Below are positions 1-11,263 of a DNA stretch of 64,000 nucleotides, piece after piece. The stretch's first letter is position 1; the number at the start of each line of letters is the position of its first letter. The stretch is from Ahaetulla prasina. Taxonomy: Eukaryota > Chordata > Lepidosauria > Squamata > Colubridae. The stretch is taken from the NCBI RefSeq assembly GCF_028640845.1, contig NC_080541.1, forward strand, positions 142,556,464-142,620,463, in the 5' to 3' direction. Position numbers and translations under genes: made by a program. The notes beneath the pieces are model-generated. The model ran no database searches. It worked only from the letters and a program-made list of their open reading frames with translations, and was not told the DNA's origin.

Positions 1-287
1 GAACACTGATAAACTATTTAAATACCATGGATATGCATAATATCAACAGCTACTATCCTATGGCATACCCTAGGGCTTAGGCCATGGAATAACTTGCTGC
101 TATGGTTAAGGATTGCTGTCTTTGTTAAGTTTTTTTTGTTAAGATGTAATAGTTTAGATTGCATCATATATGAATGTTTGCTAGCTACTTGAAATCATAA
201 ATTGAGAATGAATAGGACATCCATTTTTAAAAATTACATGTATTTGTTGAAATAATAAAACCAGAAGGGAACCATTTTAGTTTAGTG

Positions 288-408
288 CAGGGGTGTCAAA
301 CTCATGGGCCGTGGGCTGGATACATCACATGCTGGCGATGCCCACCCATTTTAGCGAAGGGGAAAAAGTTGCGATATGTCACATGATGATGCGAGTTTGA
401 CACCCCTG
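288..408. mobile_element. hAT-type MITE with 15-bp TIRs and 8-bp TSD
   Basis: Starts CAGGGGTGTCAAACTC and ends GAGTTTGACACCCCTG, which are inverse of each other. Flanked by GTTTAGTG (280-287) and GTCTAGTG (409-416), a 7/8 matching 8-bp target duplication diagnostic of hAT. A second member is at 37433-37556, and a larger relative ends at 54024. It sits at the head of a SINE, so it inserted after the SINE. Confidence 0.8.
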
Positions 409-612
409 GTCTAGTGGTTAAGGCAAGAGACTGAGTTCCAGGTTTGCCTTAGAAAATGTTTGGGTGACCTTGGGCCAGCCACTCTTTCTCTCAGCCCAAC
501 TCTTCTCACACGGTGGTTGTTGTGGGAAAAATAGGAAAAAGAACAAATGTAGGTATGTTCGCTGCCTTGAGTTGTTTATAAAAATAAGGCATGATTTAAA
601 ATAAAAACTATT
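409..612 (+). mobile_element. tRNA-derived SINE
   Basis: tRNA-like head (TAGTGGTTAAGGCA), then a body with CCTTGGGCCAGCCACT and CTCTCAGCCCAAC, ending in a LINE-like CTGCCTTGAGTTGTTTATAAAAATAAGGC tail region and A-rich end. The same family occurs inverted at 35927-36165. The 5' end was split by the MITE at 288-408. Confidence 0.7.
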
Positions 613-1104
613 TAAAAAGTACAATACAATGGGAATGTTCATTGATTTAGTGTGGATTTAATAGTAATTAAGAGTATTTGCGAACTTTTACAGTATTTTA
701 AAACATTTTAAAAGTAGAATACAAAGAACTACATCACCAATAAAATACAGTAGTGATATGATTAAAATTATAGTTATTAAAAGAAATAAAAACATGGGAA
801 AAATTGTATAAAAATCTATATATTTATTTAGTATCAGTACTGAATTAGTTGCTTCCTTAAGTTTGTCGTATGGCTTCATCTTCTCATTTTTAGAATATAA
901 AGACTTTTCAAAAATAGGTAACAAACTCACATCCTGAATCCATTCCTTAAGATCAGGAGAAAAAAGTTCCTTTTCATTGATGTAAGATTATTCTCCTCTT
1001 CGCTGAGTGCCAAACATGTTCATTAGTGAAACAGAACTGCTGCTTAAACTTGTATTAATTTTGAAATATTGAAAAATTGTATTTGAAATATATTTTGTCT
1101 TCAG

Positions 1105-1293
1105 AAACTTTCCCATGAAGAAGAACAGACAAAATGGCAGCAGTCGCTATCTAAATCTCATCATGTTAATGGGCAACTACAACAGATCAAATTAGAACTG
1201 GATGATGCTCAAGACACTGTTTATAATCTGCAACAACAGCTTCAGTCCAGAGATGATACGATTCAGGCAACAAATGAAAAGTTACTCCTTAAA
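1105..1293 (+). CDS. CCDC18: CCDC18, penultimate coding exon (coiled coil)
   Basis: The exon is bounded by a tttgtcttcag acceptor and a gtaagt donor, is 189 nt long and phase 0, and encodes 63 residues beginning KLSHEEEQTKWQQ. The translation is a heptad-type coiled coil rich in Q, E, K and L (for example LELDDAQDTVYNLQQQLQ) with no prolines or glycine runs, as expected of the rod of a long coiled-coil protein. CCDC18 is a large coiled-coil protein (about 1,450 residues in human) linked to the centrosome/centriolar satellites. The assignment rests on the coiled-coil character plus its position directly upstream of DR1 on the same strand, which matches human 1p22. The earlier exons lie to the left of the window. 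A different coiled-coil gene cannot be fully excluded from 63 residues alone. Confidence 0.8.
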
Positions 1294-2769
1294 GTAAGTT
1301 AAAAAAAGAATATTTATATTAGATATAAGGTTGTCATCTCAGTTCATATTATAGGTACATGGAATACATGTCTGTTAACACTGGAATTTGTACTCTGGAT
1401 GTTACTCATTCATAGTTAGTATGAAAACCTTGGCTGAAGAGAGAGGTGGACAAAAAAAAACATTATAAGGTATTGTTGAAGGGGATGGTTGATAGTGTTA
1501 ATCTTTATGAACTGTGTTTTGGATCTTGGGAGGCCAAACTTAGCAGAAAAATGAAATCTGCATTTATGATGTTAGGGAATTTAATGGCAAAAAGACAACA
1601 CGTGGCTTGCTTCTTTCAGGTTGCTATTTTTACATACATACATGGATTTTGAACCACAAAGGAATCGTCTTCTCTAAAATTAAGAAAGAATTGTCATAAC
1701 ATGTTTGCTGAGCCCATCTCTTCTCTTTTGAGCTCTGAGAGCCTATCTCACTTCATATATAAAACAACAGTCAGAAATAATTAGACTGGGTAGTGGAAGC
1801 CAGTTCTTTCAATTATGGAGAGTTTGTCAGCATGTCCAATCTCTTACTCAGTGCAAGAATCCAAATTAGTGCAGCCTCAGTAGATGGCTACTTAGGCTCT
1901 TCTTGAAGACATCTAGTAAAGACTTAATTGAGTCTGATTCTAATATCAAATTGGTTTTCCTGTTTAAAGAATGTTTTTTGAAGTATGATGCTGAGAATTG
2001 TCCCCAGCACTTGGAGTAAAGCAGAATAAAGTGAAACTGTGATTTGAAAACTATAATTTTGTTGATGCAGTCTGCTTCAAGTTTAGTTTGGAATTAACTA
2101 TTATTCAAAAAACTTATGAATGCCAATCCAAATGAAGCCTTTAAGATCTTTTGCTGAGAGTATTCTGTAAAGAAGCCTTTTTCAACTGGAATTCCATTGA
2201 ATCTGAGAGTTCTGCAAGAGGTTGTTAAGGGTACTTTCAAGATATTGTGATTGAAAAAAACCATTTTTTGAACTTTGCATATTGTATGCTAGTGATGGGA
2301 ATTTTTATTTGTCACAACTTAACATTCTGGCCTGAATTATATTAGGTAGCTTTTATATTTTTTTGCATTTTATACAAGGGTTTTATGAGACCTGAAGATT
2401 ATATCAACTGCTATTACAGGGTAAAAAGATTGAGAAAAACTGCTTCTTCTATAGTAAAGCTGCCTGATAGAAGTTCCCAATTTATTTGTTGCCTTTTAAT
2501 CTCACTTGGTCTCTAGCAAATTTTTTTCCTTCACTCTGTCATCACTATCTCCTGTTATTCAAATATTATTTCAGATAATTACTTAATAATCTATAGAAAC
2601 AGTATTGGAGATGCTTTGTTTAATAACAATAACCAAGCCATGTATGTTGTTCATAACATTTTTATTAATCAGAAATACTATCAATATTTTTGTTAAACAA
2701 GTAGCTTTTGTTAAGATGATCCCTGATCACCTAATTTCTACAAAGTTTTAAATTTGTGTTGCACTATAG
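1294..2769 (+). other. CCDC18: CCDC18 last intron
   Basis: GT (gtaagtt) to AG (ctatag) intron; no repeats or RNA genes recognised. Confidence 0.75.
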
Positions 2770-3180
2770 GAATCTGAGCTTACAAGATTACAAACAAGAA
2801 TTGCAGTTCATGAAAGAACAGCAAGCATCAAGCAACTAATAGAGCATCATTGGTTTGATAATCAAGGACTTGACTTTGCCAAGCAGTCTACTTGCAGAAA
2901 ACTACGTCGTTCGACAAGCACCAGTGATCTAAATATTAAGGACAATAAAAATGTACTAAGTCAAAATCAGACAGTTACACTACACTCTTCAGTGAGTTCT
3001 GAAATGTCAAAATATAAATCTCATGCTTCACCAAAGAGTTTGAATGAGTCTTCCTTTGATCCTTTGACATACAATGTAGATGAAGAGGTAACATGTAACA
3101 GTAATGACTTTCAAACACTCAGTAGCATGCTGAAATATATCAACAAGGAGATAAAGGATTCTGAAAATTCTTCACTATAA
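2770..3180 (+). CDS. CCDC18: CCDC18, last coding exon with stop codon
   Basis: The acceptor is cactatag; the exon opens in phase 0 with ESELTRLQTRIAVHERTA, continuing the frame of the exon at 1105-1293, and ends at TAA (3178-3180) after 136 codons. The first ~30 residues continue the coiled coil. The rest is a serine/asparagine-rich, probably disordered tail with a basic RKLRRSTSTSDL patch (possible phosphosites) and a final amphipathic MLKYINKEIKD segment. No enzyme motif is present. The 1,476-nt intron before it (1294-2769) is AT-rich without recognisable repeats. Confidence 0.8.
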   Translation, partial: ESELTRLQTRIAVHERTASIKQLIEHHWFDNQGLDFAKQSTCRKLRRSTSTSDLNIKDNKNVLSQNQTVTLHSSVSSEMSKYKSHASPKSLNESSFDPLTYNVDEEVTCNSNDFQTLSSMLKYINKEIKDSENSSL

Positions 3181-3410
3181 TTTTTATCTGCTGTAAAGAA
3201 AAATCAAGTATGTATTTCTGTATTTAATATTTCTTAGCTAAATGGAGTACAATATACCTTGTCACTGAAGTAACTTTTCATGCAACTATTGTTACTTTTT
3301 TTTAATGTAAACAGAGTAATTTTTTAATGTAAACAGAGAAATTAACTGAAGTTAAATCAACAATTTGCTCCCCAAAAGGCCAAGTGCAATACATGAAAAT
3401 AAAACAGAGT
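3181..3410 (+). other. CCDC18: CCDC18 3' UTR with candidate poly(A) signal
   Basis: AT-rich non-coding sequence after the stop. AATAAA at 3398-3403 is the best nearby poly(A) signal and would give a short 3' UTR of about 240 nt. A 20-nt unit (T-run plus AATGTAAACAGAG) is tandemly repeated around 3296-3338. The cleavage site is inferred only. Confidence 0.55.
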
Positions 3411-3473
3411 GGAAAAAAACTAAAATGGACCTGTCATATTTCTAGAATATTTAATACATCAGAGTCAATGTTT

Positions 3474-3845
3474 TATAGATAGTTCTCGACTTATGACCAC
3501 AAATGAGCCCAAAATTTTTATTAAGGGAAATATTCAGTAAATGAATTTTGCCCCACTTTATGACCTTTTGCACCATAGTTAAGTGCATCACTGCAGTTAA
3601 ATTAGTAACATGGTTAACTGAATCTGGCTTCCCCATTAACTGCTTGTGAGATCATAAAAAATGATAACATGATCCTGGACACTGCAACCAACATGAGTCA
3701 GTTGCCAAACATTTGAATTTGATCATGTGACTATGGGTACACTGCAACAGTTGTTAAGTGTAAAAAATGGTCATAAATCACTTTTTTCAATGCCTTTGTA
3801 ACTTTGGTCACTAAAAGAGCTGTTATAAATCAAGGATTACCTGTA
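3474..3845 (+). mobile_element. pogo/Tigger-like MITE
   Basis: Degraded copy of a family whose ends read TACAGGTAGTCCTCGACTTA and the inverse, with TA at the borders as in Tc1/mariner/pogo elements. Internal hallmarks are GAGCCCAAAATTT, GCCCCACTTTATGACC, CTGGCTTCCCCATT, GATCATGTGACTATGG and TCACTTTTTTCAATGCC. At least a dozen more copies are in this window. Confidence 0.7.
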
Positions 3846-4071
3846 TTTACTATGTTCAGTGACATCCAGATTAAAGATCACCTAAGTTTATTTTCTCAGA
3901 ATTAAATTCTATAATGTTTCTGGAGATCTTTTTACCAAGAATTAGAAATGCAATGAATACGGGGAATAAAGGAATGTGCAAAGGATTGCTGTTTAAATAT
4001 CAATAGATATTTATAGTAGCAGCTCAAATGTTGGTCTCAGTTGCGTCAAAGAATTCTTCAGATCATTTTAC

Positions 4072-4350
4072 TACAGGTAGTCCTTACCTTATGACCACAA
4101 TGAGCCTGGAATTTTGGTTATAAATTATATCAGTCATAAATTGAGTAAATATGTGGTTGCACTTGATTTTATGACTTTTTTTGCAATGGTCATTATCTGT
4201 ATCACCGTTAAGTGAATCAAATATGGTTGTAAATCTGAATCCAATTGGGCCTTTTTGCAGGAAAAGGCAAAAAAGTCAAAACCTGATCATGTGACTGCAG
4301 GACACTGCAATCAATCAAATATGAGCTGACTGCCAATGGCATATGGCATT
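4072..4350 (+). mobile_element. pogo/Tigger-like MITE, left part
   Basis: Begins TACAGGTAGTCCTTACC and shares the same internal blocks (GATCATGTGACTGCAGG, GACACTGCAA). The right end is not visible; a hairpin MITE inserted at 4357. Confidence 0.65.
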
Positions 4351-4356
4351 ATAGAG

Positions 4357-4491
4357 CAGAGGTCTCCAACCTTGGCAACTTTAAGCCTGGCGGACTTCAA
4401 CTCCCAGAATTCCATAGCCAGCAAAGCTGGCTGTGGAATTTTGGGAGTTGAAGTCCATCAGGCTTAAAGTTGCCAAGGTTGGAGACCCCTG
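4357..4491. mobile_element. Fold-back hAT MITE (near-perfect hairpin), copy 1
   Basis: The two halves are almost exact inverse complements: CAGAGGTCTCCAACCTTGGC at the left and GCCAAGGTTGGAGACCCCTG at the right, meeting at AGCAAAGCTGGCT. Flanks TTATAGAG and TGACAGAG match 6/8. Other copies are at 26301-26430 and 32338-32473. Confidence 0.8.
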
Positions 4492-4499
4492 TGACAGAG

Positions 4500-5816
4500 C
4501 GTGACTGGTTATGCACTTGGAAAATTGAATATCGTTTCACGACTACAAATTTTTGGAGGTTAGAGACTAGAAATGATGGGTGAAGGATGGGACCGTGGTT
4601 CTACTTTGCAGTGGATTTTTTTATTTATAAAGTTACATTTGGTGATATGCTGTGATGCCTTTCATATCTGACTCATTAGAGATGTTTTTTTATCAGTGAG
4701 GAGGTTGGTATTTTGGCCCCCAGGGTGGTCTTCATGTGGCTCTCATGACATTTTGAATTTGAAATCCTTCTTATATGGTCTTGTAGAATCCTGTACAGAG
4801 AGAGAGATTGTTTCTTACATAATTCATGGCTAGCAAAGGACAATCATTCTATAAGATTGCAGTAAAAATACACACAACTATTGGATTTCATTTAAATTAA
4901 TTTGTAAATTCTGAGATTGAGCTCTTTTGATTTTAGAGAGAATATATCTCCTAAAATTTAATAAACTAGAGGTATTGCTGAAGTAAAATTTCCATCTAGG
5001 AAGATTTTATATCTCACAGTGCTTTCTTTAATAAGAACTTGAGGTCTGAGTGAACTAATATTCTTGTAACTGAAAATATGTTTATTTCAGGAAGAAAGTT
5101 TCTGAAGAAATAGTGTGCTGGCATGCAATTGACCACAGATGGATTTATGGGGACAGCATGGCGTTCATAACATTCTATAGAAACCTCAAATATAGTTATA
5201 TTTAGTAACTATCCACCAAAAATTATTTTCTGTGCTACTTTTTCAGTATTTTTATTATTTCTTAAACTAGTAATGTTCTTTAATTATGTTTACTAATAAA
5301 GTGAAATCCATAAAAAATCATTTTTAAACAAAACTTTTCATTAAACTTTAAAATTTCAGCTAAACACATAATTTATAATGAAACAGATCTTATAATATTG
5401 CCCTACATTAAAAAAATACTAATAAAGATAAATAGTATTGTATGTATAGAATGCATGGATTTCAAATGGAGATTTATAGCCAGGTGCATTTGTGTGCACA
5501 TAAAACTTATACACCATTAGCTCATACACTATGGCATGATCATGATCAAAAGAATGACACATACACATATCCCTACTGGGATGATTCATATCTATGGGGA
5601 AAAGTAAACAAGGATGCTTTCCTGTTTTAATTGGCCACTTAGTCTATCCCAGATCACTCCACCATTATGAAACATCTTGATTTTTTCCTACATGTATCTC
5701 TTGATGATGCACAGATTTGATGCAATAGAGAGAAACTGCAGAATAATATTTTGTATGGAACTCCCATAATTTTTTTAAAAAAAATTCTACCCTTAGATGC
5801 AATAGCTTAGGATAGA
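4500..5816. other. Intergenic, no recognised feature
   Basis: AT-rich DNA downstream of CCDC18. Nothing supportable as gene, RNA or repeat. Confidence 0.5.
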
Positions 5817-5987
5817 ATTTTTAATTCAGCTACTTTTTTTCCCAGTTCATCTTATCTCATATATGTGAGGATTAAATTACAATGCATTTTGATCTAAAGA
5901 AAAGGCATGAAATAAACATTGTATTAATTGTGATTATGAGGAAATCAAGGCTTTCTCTTATAAAAAGCTGCACATGCAGTATTATAT
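5817..5987 (+). repeat. Local duplicate, copy A left half
   Basis: This segment plus 9709-9898 matches 11817-12182 in order and orientation. Shared landmarks are AAAGAAAAGGCATGAAATAAAC, TTGTGATTATGAGGAAATC and AAAAAGCTGCACATGCAGTA. The copy is split by the L2 LINE; copy B is unsplit. Shared left boundary: ATTTTTAA. Confidence 0.85.
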
Positions 5988-6490
5988 ATATTATAGGACG
6001 TTTGATGGGGGCCCGATCAGAGACCGACGTTGTTCTTGTTATGACAACGGCGGCGATGGGGTCCTATCATCCTACGTTCGTTTGTCATCTAATAGCATCG
6101 CTTTACCGGAGGAACTTAAATTCCATCTATTGTCCGGAACTTATTGTGACCATCTGATTGGCCAGATTAAGACTGTTACCATCTGCCACCCTCTATAAAC
6201 TCCGAAATGTACTCGCGATCACAGCTTCTTAACCTGCGAGTCTCCCCCCTCTCGCAGTCATGGCCCTCCACTTTATCGAGGGCCTACCTTGATGACGGAT
6301 TTTGGAATCCCGAGAGGTGGCATGCTTCTAAGAGAAGGCTTAGGGGTTTTTTAATTAGGTGTTATAATAAATTCTTATTTAAGTTATCCAAGGGGAAGGG
6401 TGGGACGGCGAAGTTAGGTTCAGGGGGATACCTATCTGAGCCTTTGCTAGATCCTGTGCCAGCTCATGCATAAATATCATCGATTCTGAG

Positions 6491-7615
6491 GTGGAAGAGG
6501 AGGGTGGAGCTCATGGTCTTGGGGATAACCCTATCTGCACGGTAAGTGGGAGGGGCAGGTATGGCGGACGCGGGGGCCCATATCGAGTTCGGGGAGTGCG
6601 CCCTCGCTATTTACGAGCGATCGCGCACTCCGGTCCCCCGATAGTTTCCCGTTCCCCGAGTGGCTTAAATCCTCAGAAGCTGGACCTTCGCCTGATGTTA
6701 TGCAATGCCAGGTCCGTTATAAATAAAGCCCCCCTCATCTCCGATCTTATACAGGAGGGGGGTGCGGACCTGATTGGCATTTCGGAGACCTGGTTGGGCA
6801 CGGAAGGGGGGGTTCCCCTGATAGAGATGTGCCCACCGGGTTTCCGTGTGTTTCATCAGGCCAGGGCCCAGGGTAGGGGTGGGGGAGTGGCGGTTATTAT
6901 CAACGGGAGTCTTGAGCCGAGGGAGATCACTGTACCACAGATAACCGGATGTGAGTCCCTCCTCGTTAAGTGGGGCCGTGGGATGCAGGTGGGTGTACTG
7001 ATCACGTACCTAGCTCCTTGCTACGTGACAGATTCCCTGCCTGAGCTGTTGGATGTGGTCGCTGGGACGGCAATGGAGATCCCCAGGCTTATGGTCATGG
7101 GGGATTTCAATTTGCCGTCGGTGGGGATAGCATCCACATCAGCTCGGGAGTTCATGGCTTCCATGACGGCCTTGAACCTGACCCAATTAGTGAACGACCC
7201 CACTCACATCGGGGGAAACACTCTGGATTTGATTTTTGTCTCTGGACAGTGGTTGAATGATCTGGAATTAGGGGAGTTAGTTATTAGACCCTTGTCATGG
7301 TCAGATCATTCGCTCCTTCAGCTAGACTTTCGAACCGCCGATCCCCGCCGCAGGGAGACGGAACCGACTCGCTGGTTCCGTCCCAGGCGCCTGATGGACC
7401 CTGAAAGGTTCCAGACGGAGCTTGGGCTATTCCTGAGGATTTGGCCCACAACTCGGCTGGAGCTCTGGTTGCCGCCTGGGATCGGGCGGCGGCTGGCGCC
7501 TAGATCGAGTTGTGCCTTTGCGGCCTCTGACCCGGTGCCGATCTCGCTTAGCCCTTGGTACTCCGAGGGGCTGAGGGAGATGAAGCGCCGGAAAAGACGC
7601 CTAGAGAGTATCTGA
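6491..7615 (+). pseudogene. L2 ORF2 fragment: endonuclease domain
   Basis: A 374-codon open stretch. Residues ~60-290 carry the exonuclease-endonuclease-phosphatase fold motifs of non-LTR retrotransposons: [34 protein letters not shown] and the SDH motif (SWSDHSLLQ). It ends prematurely at TGA 7613-7615, before the reverse transcriptase. It belongs to the LINE at 5988-9710. Confidence 0.85.
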
Positions 7616-8346
7616 GGGCCAGCCGATCCGAATCTGACCGGACACTAGTTAGGTCTCAAATTCAGACCTATCTTGTGGCGATGAGGCTGGCAAACGGGAG
7701 TATTTTTCCAACCTCATTGCATCAGCAGATAACGCCCAGCCGCCCTGTTTAGGTGACCCGCTCGCTCCTCCATCAGGGAGCGGTAGAAGATCCCTTAAAG
7801 GGTCGAGCTGAGGAATTTGGACAATATCTGTTTGATAAAATCGCTCAGATTCGGGAAGGGTTGGACACAGACTGGGTGGATCCGGACGGGTGAGGGAGGC
7901 AGGTCTTGATGTTATTATCTGGGATGAGTTTGATCCTGTGATCGCTGAGGACATGGACAGGTTAATGGGGAGATTGAATGCGACCACATGTTTATTGGAC
8001 CCGTGTCCCTCCTGGTTGGTATTGGCCACCCGGGAGGTGACACGAGGCTGGCTCAGAAAATCGTGAACGCTTCTTTGATGGAGGGTGTTTTCCTGCCGCC
8101 TTGAAAGAGGCGGTGGTGAGGCCCTCCTCAAGAAGCCTTCCTTGACCCAGCTAGTTTAGCAAATTATCGTCGTCTCCAACCTTCGCTTTTGGCAAAGGTT
8201 GTCGAGTGTGGTTGCACGACAGTTGCCCCAGTACCTGGATGAAACTGTCTATCTTGATCCATTCCAGTCCGGTTTCCGCCTGGTCACAGCACGGAAACAG
8301 CCTTGGTCGCGCTGGTTGATGATCTCTTGAGGGCTCGGGACAGAGG

Positions 8347-8811
8347 TTGTTCCTCTGTCTTGGTCCTATTAGTTCTCTCAGCGGCTTTTGGTACCATCGA
8401 TCATGGTATCCTGCCGCGCCGACTCGAGGACTTGGAGTGAGTGGCACTGTTCATCGGTGGTTCTCCTCCTACCTCTCCGACCGGTCGCAGACGGTGTTGA
8501 CGGGGGGACAGAGATCGACCCCAAGGCGCCTCTTATGTGGGGTGCCGCAAGGGTCGGTTCTCTCGCCTCTTCTGTTCAACATCTATATGAAGCCGCTGGG
8601 TGAGATCATCCGTGGTCTTGGGGTGAGTTGTCATCTATACGCTGATGATACTCAGCTCTATATTTCCACCCCTAACCACCCCAACGAGGCTGTTGAAGTG
8701 ATGTCCCAGTGCCTGGAGGCCGTACGGGTCTGGATGGGGAGGAACAGACTCAGACTCAATCCCACCAAGACCGAGTGGCTGTGGATGCCGGCGGCCGATA
8801 CAGTCAGCTAA
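8347..8811 (+). pseudogene. L2 ORF2 fragment: reverse transcriptase
   Basis: Contains the fingers/palm motifs WFSSYLSDRSQTV, GVPQGSVLSPLLFN and the active-site YADD followed by TQLYIS, then LNPTKTEWLWM. It is in a different frame from the endonuclease fragment and ends in a TAG/TAA-type break near 8811. The following frame (8709-9329) resumes with GVLLDARLSLEDHM, SRLDYCNALYMGLP and LHWLPV, the conserved C-terminus of L2/CR1 ORF2. Confidence 0.85.
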
Positions 8812-9708
8812 TTCCATCACTGACCATTGGGGGCGAACTATTGGCCCCCACGGAAAGGGCTCGTAATCTGGGTGTCCTCCTGGATGCACGGCTATCTTTA
8901 GAAGATCATATGATGGCCGTCACCAGGGGAGCCTTTCATCAGGTTCGCCTGATACGCCAGTTACGCCCCTTTCTGGATCGGGCTTCCTTATGCACGGTCG
9001 CTCATGCCCTTGTTACATCCCGCCTGGACTACTGTAATGCTCTCTACATGGGGCTCCCCTTGAAGTGTGCCCGGAGACTCCAACTGGTCCAGAATGCGGC
9101 TGCGCGGGTGATAGAGGGAGCACCTTTTGGCTCCCATGTAACACCCCTCCTGCGTAACCTGCACTGGCTCCCAGTGGTCTTCCGGGTTCACTTTAAGGTA
9201 CTTGTCATCACCTTTAAAACGCTCCATGGCCTAGGGCCGGGATATTTACGGGACCGCCTACTGCCACCATTAGCCTCTCACCGACCAGTGCGCTCTCACA
9301 GAGGGCCCCCTCCGGATACCGTCAGCTAAACAATGTCAGCTGGCGACCTCTAGGGGAGGGCCTTCTCTGTGGGGCCCCTACCTCTGGAACGAGCTCCTCT
9401 GGGGCTTCGTCAACTCCCCGATCTCAAGTCCTTCCGCCGCGAGCTGAAGACGTTGCTGTTTCGAAGAGCAGGACTAGCCTGAATGTAGTTTTTTAAATTG
9501 GGATTTTTAAAAAAGGGGTTTAAATGAGGTTTTAAATTTGTATTCAAAAGTCAGAGCATCAATTGAATTCAACTATCTATTCTTTAGCTGTTTTTAATCT
9601 ATTATATGTTTTCTGTTGTTGTTGTTTTTTGTCTGTGAACCGCCCTGAGTCCTTCGGGAGAAGGGCGGTATACAAATATAATAAATAATAATAATAATAA
9701 TAATAATA

Positions 9709-9898
9709 ATATCTTACAGCTGCAGCTAAGAAAATTATTTCTAGTTCCCTTTTCAGATAAATCTTTCCCTTGGTGCACTGAAGCAATATCAAAAACTCTA
9801 GTATATATGCTGGGGTTCTGCCTATCCATGGGAATAGCTATTAAGAGTTTTTAAAAAAAGCAAGCTATTTTCTTAATGACTTGACTTTATTTATAAAA
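9709..9898 (+). repeat. Local duplicate, copy A right half
   Basis: Continues copy A after the LINE: ATCTTACAGCTGCAGC, GATAAATC, GGTGCACTGAAGCAATATC, CTAGTATATATGCTGGG and GCCTATCCATGGGA, all in the same order as at 11990-12182. The shared right boundary is TTATTTATAAAA. Confidence 0.85.
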
Positions 9899-10252
9899 GA
9901 AATTGCACACCTGCAATAACACATCACAGAAAATAACATTCAAAAGTTGTAACAAAATATTTTCCTACTGTTATGTCACCCTTATTTTATCCTCAAAGTC
10001 TGTCAAACTATCATATAGGCCCCATCTCAACAGCATCTATGTTACCTATCACTAAAACTTTTCTGTAACTTTAAATGGGCAAAACTTTGCATCACAGGGC
10101 AAAACCTGAGCAAGAATATGACTATTTGCCTGCTGCTTATATTTTTGCTTTGCTACTGACTTAAGTTTGAAGAGTGCTAAGACGATGAGACAGAAAACAT
10201 CAAAACTAGCAGGCAGCAAACCCCACACCGACTCACACTGATATTACCTTAT
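9899..10252. other. Intergenic, no recognised feature
   Basis: Unremarkable AT-rich sequence between copy A and the next SINE. Confidence 0.5.
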
Positions 10253-10440
10253 GAGCCACGGTGGCGCAGTGGTTAGTGCAGTACTACTGCAGGCTACTTC
10301 TGCTGGCTTCAATTTGACTCAGCCTTCCATCCTTCCGAGGTGGCTAAAATGAGGACCCAAATTGTTGGGGACAATATGCCGACTCTGTAAAACCGCTTAG
10401 AGAGGGCTGGAAAGCGGTATGTAACTTTTAAGTGCTATTG
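10253..10440 (+). mobile_element. tRNA-derived SINE
   Basis: Head GCCACGGTGGCGCAGTGGTTAG, body CAGCCTTCCATCCTTCCGAGG and GTGGCTAAAATGAGGACCC, tail AACCGCTTAGAGAGGGCTGG. The same family is at 48868-49108 and 55320-55565, with a minus-strand tail at 45245-45312. Confidence 0.8.
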
Positions 10441-10982
10441 TTCTCTCTGGGCAAGGGAAACATCAGCAAACGAACAACTAAATCCCGGAAGCATCAAGAG
10501 CTCAAAACTCTTACACGCCACGAGCAACATAGTGTCACTGAGCATAGGCAATGCTCCCACCCGGTGAAGTCCACGTTCTGGGGAATTCACGGGCTAAATG
10601 TTACCTCACTAAAGTCAAGCGAAGTAGAAACTAAGCGTTCTCGAGCCACACTGAACTATACAGGACTGCCTTCCCGTTACGAAGGCGTTTCCGTTCTAAA
10701 CCGGAAGCGGAAGTAGGGTGGGCCACAAGGAAGCGCTTCCGGTGGAAGTGGCGTGCGCCGCTGCCTTAGCCGCCGCCGCCGCCTAGGGTTGGTCGTCTGT
10801 CGCAAGTTCTTTCCTTGTTCTTGGCGCGGCGTGGCGTGGCGTGGCGTGTCTGGGTGAGAGGAGCCAAAAGAAAAGGGGCTGCCGGCTCTGCGTGACCGGG
10901 GAGGTTCGCCGACGGGCCAAGGCCAGGAGGGGTTTCCTTGCGTTGGGGAGCAGCGCCAGCGGCGGCAGAAGAGCCCGGAGGG

Positions 10983-11003
10983 ATGTGGCGGAGGCAGCGC
11001 TGA
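10983..11003 (+). other. DR1 leader uORF 1 (6 codons)
   Basis: ATG TGG CGG AGG CAG CGC TGA in the leader. Its stop overlaps the start of the next uORF (TGATG), an arrangement that can allow reinitiation. It is relevant only if transcription begins upstream of 10983. Confidence 0.35.
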
Positions 11004-11263
11004 TGGTTGTCGCTGTTGTGACTCTGGCACTCGAGAAGGAGTTCGGCGGCGCTTCCCGCCCGGGCTCGTGGAACGCTTTCTGGCCGCGGAGGGCGACCCT
11101 CCTGCATCGCTGCGGCGGCGTCCATTGCGCCCTCCCGGCGTCTAGTGGCTTCCCGTTTCCTTTTCTGGGTCGTTCCGGCCACCCTCCCGAAGCTGGTAAA
11201 GCCGGGGTTTGTTTACCGATCGATCCAGAATGGCTTCTTCTTCCGGCAACGACGACGATTTGA
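11003..11263 (+). other. DR1 leader uORF 2 overlapping the DR1 start
   Basis: An 86-codon frame from ATG 11003 to TGA 11261-11263 that runs out of frame across the DR1 ATG at 11230. Its composition is that of a GC-rich leader and no domain is recognised. If translated it would reduce DR1 initiation; whether it is in the mRNA is unknown. Confidence 0.35.

Larger units (their letters stand above)
1..1104 (+). other. CCDC18: CCDC18 intron (partial)
   Basis: AT-rich intronic DNA. It contains a hAT MITE inside a tRNA-derived SINE (288-612). Nothing else is recognised; the small reading frames around 418-930 on the minus strand are not supported. Confidence 0.7.
5988..9710 (+). mobile_element. L2-clade LINE, near full length, coding-dead
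   Basis: The boundaries come from the uninterrupted paralogous site at 11817-12182: the element starts after CAGTATTATAT and ends in an (ATA)n tail before ATCTTACAG. It has a GC-rich 5' region, then an apurinic endonuclease region with [27 protein letters not shown] and [11 protein letters not shown] (about 6680-7340). The reverse transcriptase (about 8150-8810) has GVPQGSVLSPLLFNIYM and the catalytic YADDTQLYIS box, typical of L2/CR1-group elements. The C-terminal region follows (8709-9329). The 3' UTR ends with a CCGCCCTGAGTCCTTCGGG hairpin-like tail. The reading frame is broken: a stop at 7613, frameshifts in 7616-8346, and a frame change near 8710-8810. It therefore cannot make an intact ORF2. 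Confidence 0.88.

Noticed and set aside
7649..8447. Minus-strand frames of 160 and 98 codons
   Set aside because: They are antisense to the L2 reverse-transcriptase region, with no protein similarity.
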